From the NCBI RefSeq assembly GCF_042652785.1, contig NZ_JBHSHD010000007.1, positions 434,001 to 498,000 on the forward strand: a DNA stretch of 64,000 bases, written 5' to 3'. Source of the DNA: Dokdonella_A ginsengisoli. GTDB taxonomy: Bacteria > Pseudomonadota > Gammaproteobacteria > Xanthomonadales > Rhodanobacteraceae. A program made the translations under genes and the position numbers. The notes below the pieces were generated by a model. It saw only the letters and a program-made list of their open reading frames with translations. It was not told where the DNA came from and ran no database searches. This document shows, one piece after another, positions 1 through 9,514 of the stretch (positions within the stretch are counted from its first letter, which is position 1; every line of letters begins with the position of its first letter).

Positions 1-3000
1 GGCGTACTTCGCCTGCAGCGGCTCGGGGAAGTAGCGCACCAGCTCCTTGGACAGGAACGCATCCTCGGGCACGTCCGAGTCGAGCAGCTGCTCGAACAGC
101 TTAAGCTTGGAATAGGACAGCAGCACCGACAGTTCCGGCCGCGTCATACCCTGGTGGCGCGCCTTGCGCTCGGCCAGCTCCGCGTCGCTGGGCAGGAACT
201 CGATCTGGCGGTCGAGCAGGCCTTCGGACTCGAGCACGCGGATGAAGTGCGCGTTGGAGCCCAGGCGCTGCGCCGACATGTGCTCCATGACGGTGATCGC
301 CTGGTTCTGGCGGTAGTTGTCGGTGAGCACGAGGCGGCCGACCTCGTCGGTCATCGCCGCGAGCAGCACGTTGCGCTGCTCGAGCGTCAGCTCCTCGCGC
401 TGCACGGCGTCGTTGAGCAGGATCTTGATGTTGACCTCGTGGTCGGAGGTGTCCACGCCGGCCGAGTTGTCGATGAAGTCGGTGTTCAGCAGCACGCCCT
501 TGCGCGCCGCCTCGATGCGGCCCTTCTGCGTGAAGCCGAGGTTGCCGCCCTCGCCGACCACCTTGCAGCGCAGCTCGCCGCCGTTGACGCGCAGCGCGTT
601 GTTGGCGCGGTCGCCGACGTCGGCGTTGGTCTCGGTCTCGGCCTTGACGTAGGTGCCGATACCGCCGTTCCAGAGCAGGTCGACCGGCGCCTTCAGGATC
701 GCGCTCATCAGCGTGGCCGGCGTCAGCGGCTCGCTCGATTCGCCCAGGCCGAGCGCGACGCTGGCCTCCGGCGACAGCGCGATCGTCTTGGCGCTGCGCG
801 GATAGATGCCGCCGCCCCTGGAGATCAGCTTGGCGTCGTAGTCGGCCCACGACGAGCGCGGCAGGTCGAACAGGCGCTCGCGCTCGGCGAACGAGGCGGC
901 CGCGTCGGGGTTCGGGTCGATGAAGATGTGGCGGTGGTCGAAGGCGGCGATCAGGCGGATGTGCCGCGACAGCAGCATGCCGTTGCCGAACACGTCGCCG
1001 GACATGTCGCCGATGCCGACGCAGGTGAAGTCCTGGCTCTGGCTGTCGTGGCCGAGCGAGCGGAAATGGCGCTTGACCGATTCCCAGGCGCCCTTGGCGG
1101 TGATGCCCATCTTCTTGTGGTCGTAGCCGACCGAGCCGCCCGAGGCGAACGCGTCGCCGAGCCAGAAGCCGTGCTCGGCGCTGACCGCGTTGGCGATGTC
1201 GGAGAACGTCGCCGTGCCCTTGTCGGCGGCGACGACGAGGTACGGATCGTCGTTGTCGTAGCGCACGACGTTTTCCGGCGGCACCACCGCGCCATCGACG
1301 AGGTTGTCGGTGATGTCGAGCAGGCCGTTGATGAACATGCGGTAGCAGGCCACGCCCTCGGCCAGCACCGCGTCGCGCTCGCCGCTCGCCGGCGGACGCT
1401 TGACGAAGAAGCCGCCCTTCGAGCCGACCGGCACGATGACCGTGTTCTTGACCATCTGCGCCTTGACCAGGCCGAGCACCTCGGTGCGGAAGTCCTCGCG
1501 GCGGTCCGACCAGCGCAGGCCGCCGCGCGCCACCGGGCCGAAGCGCAGGTGCACGCCCTCCACGCGCGGACCGTAGACGAAGATCTCGCGGTAGGGTCTT
1601 GGCTTGGGCAGGTCCGGCACCTTGGCCGAATCGAACTTGAAGCTGATGTAGTGCGCCGGCACGCCGTCGTGCAGCTGGAAGTAGTTGGTACGCAGCGTCG
1701 CGCCGATCACGCCGAGGTAGGCGCGCAGGATGCGATCCTCGTCGAGGCTGGCGACGTATTCGAGCAGCGTCTTGATCGCCGCCACGATGGTGGAGATCTG
1801 CTGCGCGCGCGGCTCGCTGCGCGCGGCGACGAGGTCGTCGATCAGGCGCGGATGCGCCTTCAGCACGTCCTCGGCGACCAGGATCTGCAGCTCCTTGGCC
1901 AGGCGCTTGCGCGCGGCCTCGATCGCCGGCTTGCCGGCGCTCTCGCGCTTGGGATCGAAGCCGGCCTCGAACAGCTCGACCAGGAGGCCGGCGATCGCCG
2001 GATAGCGGTTCAGCGTCTCCTCCATGTAGCTCTGCGAGTACGTGACGCCGGTCTGCAGCAGGTACTTGCAGTAGCCGCGCAGCACGCTGACCTGGCGCCA
2101 GTCCAGCTGCGCGCCGAGGATCAGCTTGTTGAACGCATCGTTCTCCGCAGCGCCGCGCCAGATCTGGCCGAACGCGTTCTGGAACGCCTCGCGCACCTGG
2201 TCGAGGTCGAAATCGAAGCGCTGCGCCGGCTGCACGGCGATGTCCTGGATGTACAGGTGGCTGCCCTGCACGTCGAGCTCGTGCAGCTGCTCGGTCAGCA
2301 CCTTGACGCCCATGTTCTCCAGCAGCGGGATGACTTCCGACAGCTCGATCGCACTGCCGAGGCGGAACACCTTGAACTGCAGCGTGTCCGGCCGGCGGCG
2401 CGAGCGCTGCAGGCTGAGGCGGATGTCGTCGGCGTCGCGCAGGCTGGCCGCCATCTCGACGTCGACGGCGGCGACGTGCGGCGTGACCTCCTCGATGTAG
2501 CCCACCGGCAGCGCGCGGCCGTAGCGCGTGGCGAGCTTGCGGCCCTTGTCCTCGCCGTGGCGCTGCACCAGCGCGTCGCGCAGGTCGTCGTGCCAGTTGC
2601 GCACGATGTGCGCGACCTTCGCCTCGAGTTCGGCGACGTCGTAGCTGGCCTTGTCGCCCGGCTTCGGGCGGATCACCAGGTGCAGCATCGCCAGCGGCGA
2701 CTCGCCGATGGCGATGGTGGAATCGATGCGCTCGCCGTGGAAGGCGCGCTTGAGCGTCGATTCGATGCGCTCGCGCACTTCGGTGTTGAAGCGGTCGCGC
2801 GGCAGGTAGACCAGGCAGGAGAAGAATCGGCCGTACTTGTCGCGGCGCACGAACAGGCGCGTGCGCGGGCGCTCGCGCAGGGCGAGGATGCCGGTGGCGA
2901 CGTCGTACAGCTCGTCCTCGCTGCACTGGAACAGCTCGTCGCGCGGCAGCAGCTCGAGCACGTGGCGCAGCGCCTTGCCCGAGTGCGAGTCGCGGCGCAG

Positions 3001-4071
3001 TCCGGACCGGCGCATGACCGCCTCGACCTTGCGCCGCACCAGCGGCACGTCCTGCGGACGCGCCATGTAGGCGGCGGTGGTGAACAGGCCGAGGAAGCGC
3101 TGCTCGACCACCGGCACGCCCGAGTCGTCGAAGGCGAGCACGCCGATGTAGTCCATGTAGCCGGGACGATGCACGCTGGCACGCGCGTTGGTCTTGGTCA
3201 GGATGATCGCGTCCATCGAACCGGACTGCGGCAGGTCCTTGGCGACCAGGGTGCGCAGCGAGCGCGGCGCGAGCGAGCGCTCGCCGGCGCGCAGGATGCC
3301 CAGGCCCGAGCTGTCGATCGCCTGCAGCACCTCGTCGCTGCCCGACTTCTCGACGCGGTACTCGCGATAGCCGAGGAAGGTGAAGTTGTCGTCGGCCGCC
3401 CAGCGCAGGAACTCCTGCGCCTCGGCGACGCCGGCAGCGTCGACCGGCAGCTTGCGCTGCGGCAGCTCGTCGGCGATGGCGAGCATGCGCTCGCGCATCG
3501 CCTGCCAGCCGCCGACGGCGGCGCGCACGTCCTCGAGCGCGCCGCACACGGCGCGCTTGAGGCGATCCAGCTCGGCCGGCTCGGCGACGCGGTCGACCTC
3601 GAAATGCATGATCGACTCGGCGGTGCCGCTGGCCTCGTCGCCGACGCCGAAGCTGAGCAGGTGGCCGCCCGGATCGCGCGCGACGCGGAAGATCGGGTGG
3701 ATCACCGAATACACCTGCAGGCCGCAGGCGTTGATCGCCATGCCGACCGAGTCGACCAGGAACGGCGCGTCCTCGGTGACCACGTCGATCAGCGTGCGCG
3801 CGACCTCGAAGCCGTGCTCGCCCTCGACCGCGTTGGCCACGCGCACCTTGGGCGCGCCGGCGCGCCGCTCGCGTGCGAAGTCCAGCACGCCGTGCACCAG
3901 GGCGGCCCACTCGGCGGCACTGCGCTCGCCGATTTCGTCGGCCGGCACGCGGCCCAGGAACTCGCTGGTGAACGCCTGCACGTCGCGCAGTCGCGCGCCG
4001 CTGAGCTGACCGGGATACTGGGCGAGAATCGAATCGACGGGCGTGTTGGCAGCGGCGCCTTGAGCGGTCAT
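1..4071 (-). CDS. NAD-specific glutamate dehydrogenase, large type (3' end outside window)
   Basis: Oxidative deamination of glutamate to 2-oxoglutarate with NAD, in the cytoplasm. The minus-strand frame opens with MTAQGAAANTPVDS and stays open to base 1, giving 1357 residues; the family is roughly 1600 long, so the C-terminal end is missing. Recognisable family stretches are DAPFLVDSVGMAINACGLQV in the N-terminal regulatory part and, in the catalytic dehydrogenase part, GGSVGYDHKKMGITAKGAWE, FGNGMLLS and LLWNGGIGTYVKA. The ATG at 4071 has no good Shine-Dalgarno sequence. A long arginine-rich frame on the same strand and another on the opposite strand are shadows of this gene. Confidence 0.93.
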   Translation of the reverse strand, partial: MTAQGAAANTPVDSILAQYPGQLSGARLRDVQAFTSEFLGRVPADEIGERSAAEWAALVHGVLDFARERRAGAPKVRVANAVEGEHGFEVARTLIDVVTEDAPFLVDSVGMAINACGLQVYSVIHPIFRVARDPGGHLLSFGVGDEASGTAESIMHFEVDRVAEPAELDRLKRAVCGALEDVRAAVGGWQAMRERMLAIADELPQRKLPVDAAGVAEAQEFLRWAADDNFTFLGYREYRVEKSGSDEVLQAIDSSGLGILRAGERSLAPRSLRTLVAKDLPQSGSMDAIILTKTNARASVHRPGYMDYIGVLAFDDSGVPVVEQRFLGLFTTAAYMARPQDVPLVRRKVEAVMRRSGLRRDSHSGKALRHVLELLPRDELFQCSEDELYDVATGILALRERPRTRLFVRRDKYGRFFSCLVYLPRDRFNTEVRERIESTLKRAFHGERIDSTIAIGESPLAMLHLVIRPKPGDKASYDVAELEAKVAHIVRNWHDDLRDALVQRHGEDKGRKLATRYGRALPVGYIEEVTPHVAAVDVEMAASLRDADDIRLSLQRSRRRPDTLQFKVFRLGSAIELSEVIPLLENMGVKVLTEQLHELDVQGSHLYIQDIAVQPAQRFDFDLDQVREAFQNAFGQIWRGAAENDAFNKLILGAQLDWRQVSVLRGYCKYLLQTGVTYSQSYMEETLNRYPAIAGLLVELFEAGFDPKRESAGKPAIEAARKRLAKELQILVAEDVLKAHPRLIDDLVAARSEPRAQQISTIVAAIKTLLEYVASLDEDRILRAYLGVIGATLRTNYFQLHDGVPAHYISFKFDSAKVPDLPKPRPYREIFVYGPRVEGVHLRFGPVARGGLRWSDRREDFRTEVLGLVKAQMVKNTVIVPVGSKGGFFVKRPPASGERDAVLAEGVACYRMFINGLLDITDNLVDGAVVPPENVVRYDNDDPYLVVAADKGTATFSDIANAVSAEHGFWLGDAFASGGSVGYDHKKMGITAKGAWESVKRHFRSLGHDSQSQDFTCVGIGDMSGDVFGNGMLLSRHIRLIAAFDHRHIFIDPNPDAAASFAERERLFDLPRSSWADYDAKLISRGGGIYPRSAKTIALSPEASVALGLGESSEPLTPATLMSAILKAPVDLLWNGGIGTYVKAETETNADVGDRANNALRVNGGELRCKVVGEGGNLGFTQKGRIEAARKGVLLNTDFIDNSAGVDTSDHEVNIKILLNDAVQREELTLEQRNVLLAAMTDEVGRLVLTDNYRQNQAITVMEHMSAQRLGSNAHFIRVLESEGLLDRQIEFLPSDAELAERKARHQGMTRPELSVLLSYSKLKLFEQLLDSDVPEDAFLSKELVRYFPEPLQAKYA

Positions 4072-4583
4072 GAATGCATCCGGAGAGGGGATGGTTGCGG
4101 GGCGCGAAGGATATGCCGCCGGCGTTGCTTATTCCACCTGAGGCATGTCGCCGACCGCGGCGCGCGACACGCTCGAACCGCTCCGGCGAAGGCATGATGA
4201 CCGGCCGAAGACCGCAGCATGACGATCGCACGAGCACGGCGGACATCGCGCCGCGCTACCATCGGCCCGCGCCGCGGCCCCGGCGCCGTGCCACACCTGC
4301 ATCACGCGAAATCGATACACGGACGCGACGAGTTTGCGAGAATCGGAAGCCATGCGTGACAATTCCTATACCGATCGGTATAGTCTCGCCGCCCGACGCT
4401 GCGGGCGTCGGTGCGTTCGCCGCGCCCGAACCGGATCGAACCCGTTTCGCTCCGTCCGTTCGGCCGCCGGTCACCATCGGACACGGCAATCCGCCTCCAC
4501 GCCGGCTTCCCGGATCTCCGGGGCCGCGGATGGCCGCGACCCGCAGCACCCAACAGCCCCGACTACAACAGGAAGACTTCGCC
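4072..4583. other. Gene-free region between glutamate dehydrogenase and the efflux operon
   Basis: About 510 bases between two divergent genes. Open frames exist but are arginine/proline-rich and lack ribosome sites, so I call none of them. The recognisable content is the promoter with its palindrome at 4356-4384, which leaves a 5' leader of about 190 bases before the adaptor ATG. No TetR-type regulator gene is present here, although such a gene often lies next to this kind of operator. Confidence 0.6.
4356..4384 (+). promoter_or_regulatory. Sigma-70-like promoter with perfect 18-bp operator palindrome
   Basis: GTGACA (4356-4361, 5/6 to the -35 consensus), a 17-base spacer, then TATAGT (4379-4384, 5/6 to the -10). 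Spacer and -10 are covered by the perfect palindrome CTATACCGATCGGTATAG (4366-4383). This arrangement is typical of TetR-family repression of efflux operons. The repressor itself is not encoded in the window, so its family is inferred. Confidence 0.7.
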
Positions 4584-5762
4584 ATGAAGTTGCATAGCGC
4601 CCTGACCTGCGCCGGCATCGCCGCGCTCGCCGTGATCGCGACCGGCTGCGGCAAGTCCCAGCAGCAGCAACCGCAGCAGATGCCGCCCCCCGAAGTCGGC
4701 GTGATCGCGGCGAAGGCGCAGGACGTGCCGCTGACCCAGGACCTGACCGGCCGCCTGTCGGCCACGCGCAGCGCCGACGTGCGTGCGCGCGTCGCCGGCG
4801 TGCTGCAGAAGCGCGTCTACACCGAAGGCACCGACGTGAAGGAAGGCCAGCTGCTGTTCCAGATCGATCCGGCGCCGGCGCGGGCGACCCTGAACGCGCA
4901 GCTCGCCAACCTCGCCTCGGCGCAGGCCACCTACCAGAACAGCCACGTCGCCGCCGAGCGCGCGCGCTCGGTCGCCGCCAAGGGCCTGCTCTCCAAGGCG
5001 GATGTCGACAACGCGAACGCCGCCGAGCGCACCGCCGCCGCGGCGGTCAAGCAGGCGCAGGCGAACGTCGAGACGGCCAAGATCAACCTCGGCTACACCA
5101 GCGTCACGGCGCCGATCTCCGGCCGCGCCAGCCAGCAGCAGGTCACCGAAGGCGCGCTGGTCGGCCAGGGCGAGGCGACCTTGCTGACGACGGTCGAACA
5201 GATCGACCCGATCTACGTGAACTTCACCCAGGCCGTCGGCCAGCTCGACAGCCTGCGCGCCGCCGCCGCCGCCGGCAGCGTCGACCTCGCCGAGCAGAAC
5301 AAGGCGAAGATCGAACTGCTGCTGCCCGACGGCACGCCGTACGCCGATCCGGGCACGCTCGACTTCTCCGACCAGGCGGTCGACGCCGCCACCGGCGCCG
5401 TGTCGCTGCGCGGCACCGTGCCCAATCCGCAGCACCGCCTGCTGCCGGGCCAGTTCGTCAACGTGCGCCTGACCATGGGCGAGCTCAAGCACGTCTGGCT
5501 CGTCTCGCAGCGCGCCGTGCAGCGCGACACCAACGGTGCCTACGTGTTCACGGTCGGTGCGGACGGCAAGGTCGAACAGAAGCGCATCAAGACCGACCGC
5601 CTGCGCGGCGACAGCTGGATCGTGACCGACGGCCTCGCCGACGGCGACCAGGTGATCGTCAGCGGACTGCAGAAGGCCAAGCCCGGCCAGCCGGCCAAGG
5701 CCACGCCGTGGTCGCCGACGCCGCCGAACGCCGCGGCGCCGGCCACCGCCGCCGCGCACTGA
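4584..5762 (+). CDS. RND efflux periplasmic adaptor lipoprotein (membrane fusion protein)
   Basis: Periplasmic adaptor that links the inner-membrane RND pump encoded next to it to an outer-membrane channel. 392 residues. The N-terminus is a lipoprotein signal ending VIATGC with Cys22 as the likely acylated residue, followed by a Gln/Pro-rich linker. Family hallmarks are RVAGVLQKRVYTEGTDVKEG (lipoyl half), an Ala-rich coiled-coil hairpin around residues 100-170, GYTSVTAPISGR, and a beta-barrel with LLPGQFVNVRL. The ATG follows AGGAAGA. It lies 34 bases before the pump gene with no terminator, so the two form one operon. No TolC/OprM-type channel gene is adjacent. This is the AcrA/MexA type. 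Confidence 0.95.
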   Translation: MKLHSALTCAGIAALAVIATGCGKSQQQQPQQMPPPEVGVIAAKAQDVPLTQDLTGRLSATRSADVRARVAGVLQKRVYTEGTDVKEGQLLFQIDPAPARATLNAQLANLASAQATYQNSHVAAERARSVAAKGLLSKADVDNANAAERTAAAAVKQAQANVETAKINLGYTSVTAPISGRASQQQVTEGALVGQGEATLLTTVEQIDPIYVNFTQAVGQLDSLRAAAAAGSVDLAEQNKAKIELLLPDGTPYADPGTLDFSDQAVDAATGAVSLRGTVPNPQHRLLPGQFVNVRLTMGELKHVWLVSQRAVQRDTNGAYVFTVGADGKVEQKRIKTDRLRGDSWIVTDGLADGDQVIVSGLQKAKPGQPAKATPWSPTPPNAAAPATAAAH

Positions 5763-5796
5763 CCGCGCACGATCCAGGCAAGCAGGAACCTTTCCC

Positions 5797-8700
5797 ATGC
5801 CCAATTTCTTCATCGACCGTCCGGTCTTCGCCTGGGTCGTCGCGATCCTGATCACGCTCGGCGGCGCGATCTCGATCACCCAGCTCGGCATCGAGTCGTA
5901 TCCGTCGATCGCCCCGCCGCAGGTCGTGGTCGCCGCCACCTACCAGGGCGCCGACGCCAACACGGTCGAAAAGACCGTCACGCAGGTCATCGAGCAGCAG
6001 CTGACCGGCATCGACAACCTCGCCTACTTCAGCTCCAGCTCCGGCTCGGACGGCTCCTCCTCGATCACGCTGACCTTCGAGCCGGGCACCGACCCCGACA
6101 TCGCCCAGGTGCAGACGCAGAACAAGGTGTCGCTGGCGACGCCGCGCCTGCCGAGCGAGGTGACCCAGCAGGGCATCGTCGTGGCCAAGCAGAACCCCGA
6201 CTTCCTGATGGTCGGCATGCTCAAGTCCGACGACGGCGCCTACGACTCGTACGCGCTGAACAACATGCTCGCGGCGAACGTGATTCCGCAGATCCAGCGC
6301 ATCCCCGGCGTCGGCAACGTGCGCCAGTTCGGCTCCGAATACGCGATGCGCATCTGGCTCGACGCGGACAAGCTCAAGGGCTACAACCTGTCCGCCGCGC
6401 AGGTGCTCGACTCGGTGCGCGGGCAGAACATCCAGGTCGCCGCCGGCGCGCTCGGCGCCGAACCGTCCGTGCCCGGCAACGGCTTCTCGGCGACGGTGAC
6501 GGCCGAGGGCCGCTTCTCGACCCCCGCCGAGTTCGAGAACATCATCCTGCGCGCCAACCCCGACGGCACCACTGTGCGCCTGAAGGACATCGCGCGCGTC
6601 GAGCTCGGCCCGTTCGGCTACGGCGTCAGCGTGACCTACAACGGCCAGGCGGTGGCCGGCTACGCCGTGCAGCTGCAGACCGGCGCCAACGCGCTGGGCG
6701 TCGGCAAGGCCGTCAAGGCCAAGATGGACGAGCTGCAGGCGAGCTTCCCGCACGGCGTGTCGTGGTTCGTGCCGTACGACACCACGCCGTTCATCACGAT
6801 CTCGATCGAGGAGGTCGTGCACACGCTGATCGAGGCGGTCATCCTCGTCTTCATCGTCATGCTGGTGTTCCTGCAGAACCTGCGCATGACGATCATCGCC
6901 CTGCTGGTGATCCCGGTCGCGCTGATGGGCGGCTTCCTCGGCATGTGGATGGTCGGCTTCACCATCAACCAGCTGTCGCTGTTCGGCATGGTGCTGGTGA
7001 TCGGCATCGTGGTCGACGACGCGATCGTGGTGATCGAGAACGTCGAACGCATCATGGCCGAGGAAGGCCTGTCGCCGAAGGAGGCCACGCGCAAGGCGAT
7101 GAGCCAGATCTCCGGCGCGGTGGTGGCGATCGCGGTGGTGCTGATGGCGGTGTTCATCCCCAGCGCGCTGCAGTCCGGCTCGGTCGGCGCGATCTACCGC
7201 CAGTTCTGCCTGACCATCGCGCTGTCGACCGCCTTCTCGGCCTTCCTCGCGCTGATGTACACCCCGGCGCTGTGCGCCACGATGCTCAAGCCGCTGCACG
7301 AGACGAAGAAGAACGCCTTCTTCCGCTGGTTCAACAAGGCCTTCGACTGGGTGCAGAAGACCTACACCGGGCACATCTTCGGCGCGATCCGCCACGCGCC
7401 GACCTGGATGGCGCTGTTCGCCGTGGTCGCCGTGCTGTGCGGCTTCCTGTTCGTGAAGCTGCCGTCCAGCTTCGTGCCGGAGGAGGACCAGGGCTTCGCC
7501 TTCGCCGTCGTGCAGCTGCCCTCGGGCGCCAGCATCGAGCGCACGAAGAAGGTCATGGGCGACATCGGCGAGCTGGTGCGCAAGAACCCGGCGGTCGAGG
7601 GCGTGATCGCGGTGTCGGGCTTCAGCTTCATCGGCAACGGCGAGAACACCGGCATGGCGTTCATCCGCCTCAAGCCGTGGGCCGAGCGCAGCGAAACCGC
7701 GATGCAGACGATCCAGCAGCTCAACGGGGCGATCTTCATGGGCGTGCGCGACGCGCAGGCCTTCGTCGTCAACCTGCCGACGATCCGCGGCCTCGGCCAG
7801 TTCGGCGGTTTCGACATGTACCTGCAGGACCGCTCGGGCGCCGGCCACGCCGCGCTGGTCGAGGCGCAGAACATCCTGCTCGGCAAGGCCGGCGAACAGA
7901 AGGACCTGCTCACCGGCGTGCGCCCGAACAGCCTGCCCGAGACCACGCAGCTGGCGATGAAGGTCGACCGCGTGCAGGCGCAGTCGATGGGCCTGTCGCT
8001 GTCGGACGTCTACACCGCGATCCAGCTGATGCTGGCGCCGGTGTACGCCAACGACTTCTTCTACCAGGGCCGCGTGCAGCGCGTGAACATGCAGGCCGAC
8101 GCGCCGTTCCGCATGAACCCGGACGCGCTCAACCGCTTCTTCGTGCCCAGCTCGACGCAGACCGAGACGGTGACGACGAGCAAGGGCACGGCGACGCTGC
8201 CGGCGATGATCCCGCTGTCGAACGTGGTCTCCACCGAGTGGAAGATGGGCGCACCGACGCTGACGCGCTACAACGGCTACTCGGCGATCGAGATCGTCGG
8301 CAATCCGGCGGCGGGGCGCAGCTCCGGCGAGGCGATGGCGGCGATGCAGAACATCATCAAGAACGACCTGCCGACCGGCTTCGGCTTCGACTGGACCGGC
8401 CAGTCGCTGCAGGAGCTGATCTCGGGCAACCAGGCGCCGATGCTGTACGCCCTGTCGATCCTGATCGTGTTCCTGTGCCTGGCCGCCCTGTACGAGAGCT
8501 GGTCGATCCCGGTGTCGGTGCTGCTGGTGGTGCCGCTGGGTGTGCTCGGCGCCGTGCTGGCGACCTGGGGCCGCGGGCTGTCCAACGACGTCTACTTCAA
8601 GATCGGCATCATCACGATCATCGGCCTGGCGGCGAAGAACGCGATCCTGATCGTCGAGTTCGCGGTCGCCGAACAGCGCTCCGGACGCGGCCTCGGCGCC

Positions 8701-8982
8701 GCCGTGGTCGACGCTGCGCGCCTGCGACTGCGGCCGATCCTGATGACCTCGTTCGCCTTCATCCTGGGCTGTCTGCCGCTCGCGATCTCGACCGGCGCCG
8801 GCGCCAACTCGCGTCACGCGATCGGTACCGGCGTGGTCGGCGGCATGCTGTTCGCCACCTTCCTCGGCCTGCTGTTCATCCCGATCTTCTACGTCGCGAT
8901 GCGCCGCCTGCTCGGCGACAAGCTCGAATCGCGCCAGGAGACGCAGGCCCAGCTCGACGCCGGCGGTCACGGCGGCCACTGA
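5797..8982 (+). CDS. RND multidrug efflux pump, HAE1 family (AcrB-like)
   Basis: Inner-membrane, proton-driven drug exporter. 1061 residues, full length for the HAE1 family, beginning MPNFFIDRPVFAWVVAI as in AcrB. The proton-relay pair Asp407-Asp408 falls in GIVVDDAIVVIENVER, at the same numbering as in E. coli AcrB. Twelve membrane segments are expected, with large periplasmic loops after the first and seventh. The second half is also intact (SNDVYFKIGIITIIGLAAKN). The ATG follows a GCAGGA ribosome site. It is transcribed with the adaptor and ends in front of a strong hairpin terminator. Substrates cannot be told from the sequence. Confidence 0.97.
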   Translation: MPNFFIDRPVFAWVVAILITLGGAISITQLGIESYPSIAPPQVVVAATYQGADANTVEKTVTQVIEQQLTGIDNLAYFSSSSGSDGSSSITLTFEPGTDPDIAQVQTQNKVSLATPRLPSEVTQQGIVVAKQNPDFLMVGMLKSDDGAYDSYALNNMLAANVIPQIQRIPGVGNVRQFGSEYAMRIWLDADKLKGYNLSAAQVLDSVRGQNIQVAAGALGAEPSVPGNGFSATVTAEGRFSTPAEFENIILRANPDGTTVRLKDIARVELGPFGYGVSVTYNGQAVAGYAVQLQTGANALGVGKAVKAKMDELQASFPHGVSWFVPYDTTPFITISIEEVVHTLIEAVILVFIVMLVFLQNLRMTIIALLVIPVALMGGFLGMWMVGFTINQLSLFGMVLVIGIVVDDAIVVIENVERIMAEEGLSPKEATRKAMSQISGAVVAIAVVLMAVFIPSALQSGSVGAIYRQFCLTIALSTAFSAFLALMYTPALCATMLKPLHETKKNAFFRWFNKAFDWVQKTYTGHIFGAIRHAPTWMALFAVVAVLCGFLFVKLPSSFVPEEDQGFAFAVVQLPSGASIERTKKVMGDIGELVRKNPAVEGVIAVSGFSFIGNGENTGMAFIRLKPWAERSETAMQTIQQLNGAIFMGVRDAQAFVVNLPTIRGLGQFGGFDMYLQDRSGAGHAALVEAQNILLGKAGEQKDLLTGVRPNSLPETTQLAMKVDRVQAQSMGLSLSDVYTAIQLMLAPVYANDFFYQGRVQRVNMQADAPFRMNPDALNRFFVPSSTQTETVTTSKGTATLPAMIPLSNVVSTEWKMGAPTLTRYNGYSAIEIVGNPAAGRSSGEAMAAMQNIIKNDLPTGFGFDWTGQSLQELISGNQAPMLYALSILIVFLCLAALYESWSIPVSVLLVVPLGVLGAVLATWGRGLSNDVYFKIGIITIIGLAAKNAILIVEFAVAEQRSGRGLGAAVVDAARLRLRPILMTSFAFILGCLPLAISTGAGANSRHAIGTGVVGGMLFATFLGLLFIPIFYVAMRRLLGDKLESRQETQAQLDAGGHGGH

Positions 8983-9002
8983 GTCCGCAAAGCGAACACG
9001 AC

Positions 9003-9034
9003 GAACGGCCCGGTCTTCCGGGCCGTTCTCGTTT
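9003..9034 (+). terminator. Rho-independent terminator of the RND operon
   Basis: GAACGGCCCGG (9003-9013), loop TCTT, CCGGGCCGTTC (9018-9028), then TCGTTT. The 11-bp perfect stem sits 20 bases after the pump stop codon. The T-tract is short. Confidence 0.75.
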
Positions 9035-9096
9035 GCGCGGTCCGCATCCGGCGCTGCGGCTTGCATCGGTCGCCGGGCGCACCCATCCTTGCGGCC

Positions 9097-9387
9097 ATGT
9101 CCGCGTCCGCCGTCCAGCTCGACGACCGCCAGTTCGAGCGCATCGCACGCGCGCTGGCCGAGCCGCGCCGCGTCGAGATCCTCAAGCAGATCGGACGCTG
9201 CGACCAGTCGACCCCCTGCACCGCGCTGCAAGGCGCCCATCCGGTCAGCGCCGCGACCATCTCGCATCACATCAAGGAGCTGGAAACGGCCGGCCTCGTC
9301 GCGATCGCGCGCGAAGGCAAGTTCGTCCACCTGACCCTGCGCCGCGACGTGCTGGCCGCCTACCTGGCGCGGCTCGCCGAGATCTGA
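9097..9387 (+). CDS. ArsR-family winged-helix transcriptional regulator
   Basis: Small DNA-binding repressor of 96 residues. The winged-helix core reads RALAEPRRVEILKQIGRC, then HPVSAATISHHIKELETAGLV (recognition helix and wing start) and REGKFVHLTLRRDVL. No CxC metal-binding motif of the arsenic/metal sensors is seen, so the inducer is probably not a metal ion. ATG 9097 was preferred over an in-frame TTG at 9061 because the domain begins shortly after it. It lies upstream of the SDR gene at 9515 with an inverted repeat between them, so the likely target is that SDR gene (inference). Confidence 0.85.
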   Translation: MSASAVQLDDRQFERIARALAEPRRVEILKQIGRCDQSTPCTALQGAHPVSAATISHHIKELETAGLVAIAREGKFVHLTLRRDVLAAYLARLAEI

Positions 9388-9468
9388 TCCGCCGCCTTCC
9401 CCGCAGCGGAAATTTCTTTCGCCGTCACCCTTGAAAGCGTTCGTCCCCCGCCCCTTATCGCTTAGACG

Positions 9469-9486
9469 ATTAGATAATCATCTAAT
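9469..9486. promoter_or_regulatory. AT-rich inverted repeat, candidate ArsR operator
   Basis: ATTAGAT-AATC-ATCTAAT, perfect 7-bp arms around 4 bases, in an AT-rich patch that stands out from the GC-rich surroundings. A GATAAT -10-like hexamer follows at 9488-9493. It sits 29 bases upstream of the SDR start and downstream of the ArsR gene. Confidence 0.5.
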
Positions 9487-9514
9487 TGATAATCTCCCAG
9501 ACCAGGACGAACAC

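Noticed and set aside
154..4197. Very long plus-strand frame antisense to glutamate dehydrogenase (and a 1381-residue minus-strand frame at 101-4246)
   Set aside because: Composition is Arg/Ala/Val/Asp/His-rich without any domain; these are high-GC shadows of the recognisable NAD-glutamate dehydrogenase frame.
4334..4597. 87-codon plus-strand frame across the RND promoter
   Set aside because: It would start upstream of the predicted transcription start and covers the operator; Arg-rich with no motif.
5659..9330. 1223-codon minus-strand frame opposite the RND pump
   Set aside because: Low-complexity His/Asp/Arg product, antisense to a clear AcrB-type gene.
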